DNA of 64,000 nt from Neelides folsomi (Eukaryota > Arthropoda > Collembola > Neelipleona > Neelidae): the NCBI GenBank assembly GCA_034687125.1, contig JAQGBZ010000104.1, positions 1-64,000 on the forward strand, written 5' to 3'. The stretch's first letter is position 1. Each line of letters starts with the position of its first letter. The position numbers were made by a program, and so were the translations under genes. This document shows positions 62,901 to 64,000 of the stretch, piece by piece. Under the pieces are notes generated by a model that saw only the letters and a program-made list of their open reading frames with translations, was not told the DNA's origin and did not search any database.

Positions 62901-64000
62901 TGTCTATCGCCGAGAAGAGGACGAGTAATCAACCGTACACAAAACGATATAAGAAGTCATTATCTCGACTAAAAACTTTTCTTCCCCCTATTGTGAAAGC
63001 TCAGTCCGAAAATAAAGCTACTGGAGGCTCCATTATGTCACTCCCTATTCTCCCCGGCTTCCTCACAAGAAAATGGCAAGCTGAGTGAGGAGGAGAATTG
63101 AGGTTGATTGATTGATCGCTCTTTGATAGGTATGCCTGGGTCCCCTCTAACTCTAACTCCTTCCCTTTAATATAATCATATAGCCCCCTTATAATGTACG
63201 ATATTCGTATATAAAGGTTCTATGTTCAAATTTTCAATTACAGTCAGTGTGAGTCGTATCAGTTCCATACGAATGAGATGGAAGCATTAGACATAGTTAG
63301 ACATAGTGCCGAGGAAATGAAAAAAGGATGAATGAGAAGGAGAGAGGTTCCTCAATGTGTTTTGAAAAGACAGAAGGAATGCGGGGTTCTCAAATTGAGA
63401 AAAACTTTTTTTTTCATTTGTTTGCCAAATACAACAATAAAGCCCCGACCACTAAACCAAGGGCCAAATGACGGATGTGTCTCTCATCTTTTATATAATC
63501 CAACATACACTTTCAATAAACTCCGGAATGAGAATAGAATTATAGGGGGAAGTTCCTTCCATGCAGAGTGGAAATGATCCGAGAGAACTGGAAGACCAAA
63601 GGAGTGGAAGTGTAATGAATCAAAATGAAGGAATCAGAAGATGAGACATTCCTTGAAATGACGCCAAGAAACTCATCAATCTACATCGACTGTTGTGAGT
63701 CTCATTGGGGTCTTGGGACTTGTGAGATTCTTCCCTCATCTTCCTCTCCATTCTTTTCCATCATCTTGTCCCAAGTTTGCCCCATCTTACACTAATCTCA
63801 AAAGGCTTCTTCCTTTTTTCCCCCTCCTTTTTGGAATTTTTCAATAGCCATTAAAATCGCATTAACCTCATTCTAATCGCGGAATACAACGAGAATTGTT
63901 TTATATTTAACAACCTTCCCTCTGATTCGAAGCCAATGAGTCCTTTTATCTATCTCTCCTCTTAATACAAATAATAAGAGACCTATCTTTTCCCACCACT
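59992..64000 (-). other. Upstream intron or 5' region of the ARID3 gene
   Basis: A good acceptor (TATTTTAG) precedes the exon starting at 59991, so at least one more exon lies upstream. I could not identify it in these 4 kb; it is probably beyond the window. The longest open frame (+ strand, 62073-62537, 154 codons) shows no domain, biased codon use or splice context, and I do not call it a gene. Confidence 0.5.

Overview
This window reads as nuclear DNA of an AT-rich, fairly compact animal genome, most likely an arthropod. All gene models are spliced with GT-AG introns, mostly 50-150 bp and very AT-rich. Two proteins look specifically arthropod-like. The Rho GTPase is of the Mtl (Mig-2-like) type. 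The PINCH protein carries an insert in its third LIM domain of the kind I associate with fly PINCH (steamer duck). I cannot name the species. All splice junctions below were joined by eye and checked for reading phase.

Left part (1-26.3 kb): eight genes packed closely. In order they are: a CDC26-like APC/C subunit (+, 1190-1744); WDR44/Rabphilin-11 (-, 2062-5853), convergent with CDC26; AATF/Che-1/Bfr2 (-, 6633-8576); PINCH/LIMS (+, 9350-11869), divergent from AATF; METTL6 tRNA methyltransferase (+, 12816-13913); SNRNP25, the U11/U12 25K protein (+, 14471-15124); SCAPER (+, 15121-23881, 24 exons); and the Rac-family GTPase Mtl (-, 25174-26297). The SNRNP25 stop codon and the likely SCAPER start codon overlap by four bases (ATGA), which suggests a two-cistron transcript. 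One SCAPER intron holds a 232-bp element with 28-bp terminal inverted repeats, a MITE candidate.

Middle (26.3-30.2 kb): AT-rich and without coding exons. It is probably the 5' region of Mtl plus a long 3' UTR of the next gene. It contains two copies of an 18-bp perfect palindrome and a potentially bistable hairpin.

Right part (30.2-64 kb): a single ARID3-family transcription factor gene (retained/dead ringer, -). Nine coding exons are spread over 59991-30228, with introns of 9.5 and 12.6 kb; its 5' end lies beyond the window. Its intronic and upstream DNA looks clearly richer in G+C and more complex than the introns and spacers of the left part, and it holds no credible second gene. I read it as regulatory DNA of a developmental transcription factor, which is inference.

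The genes do not form one pathway. They are mostly conserved housekeeping genes (cell cycle, membrane trafficking, rRNA processing, adhesion, tRNA modification, minor spliceosome, Rho signalling) next to one developmental regulator. No virus, toxin, CRISPR array, rRNA or tRNA gene was recognised.
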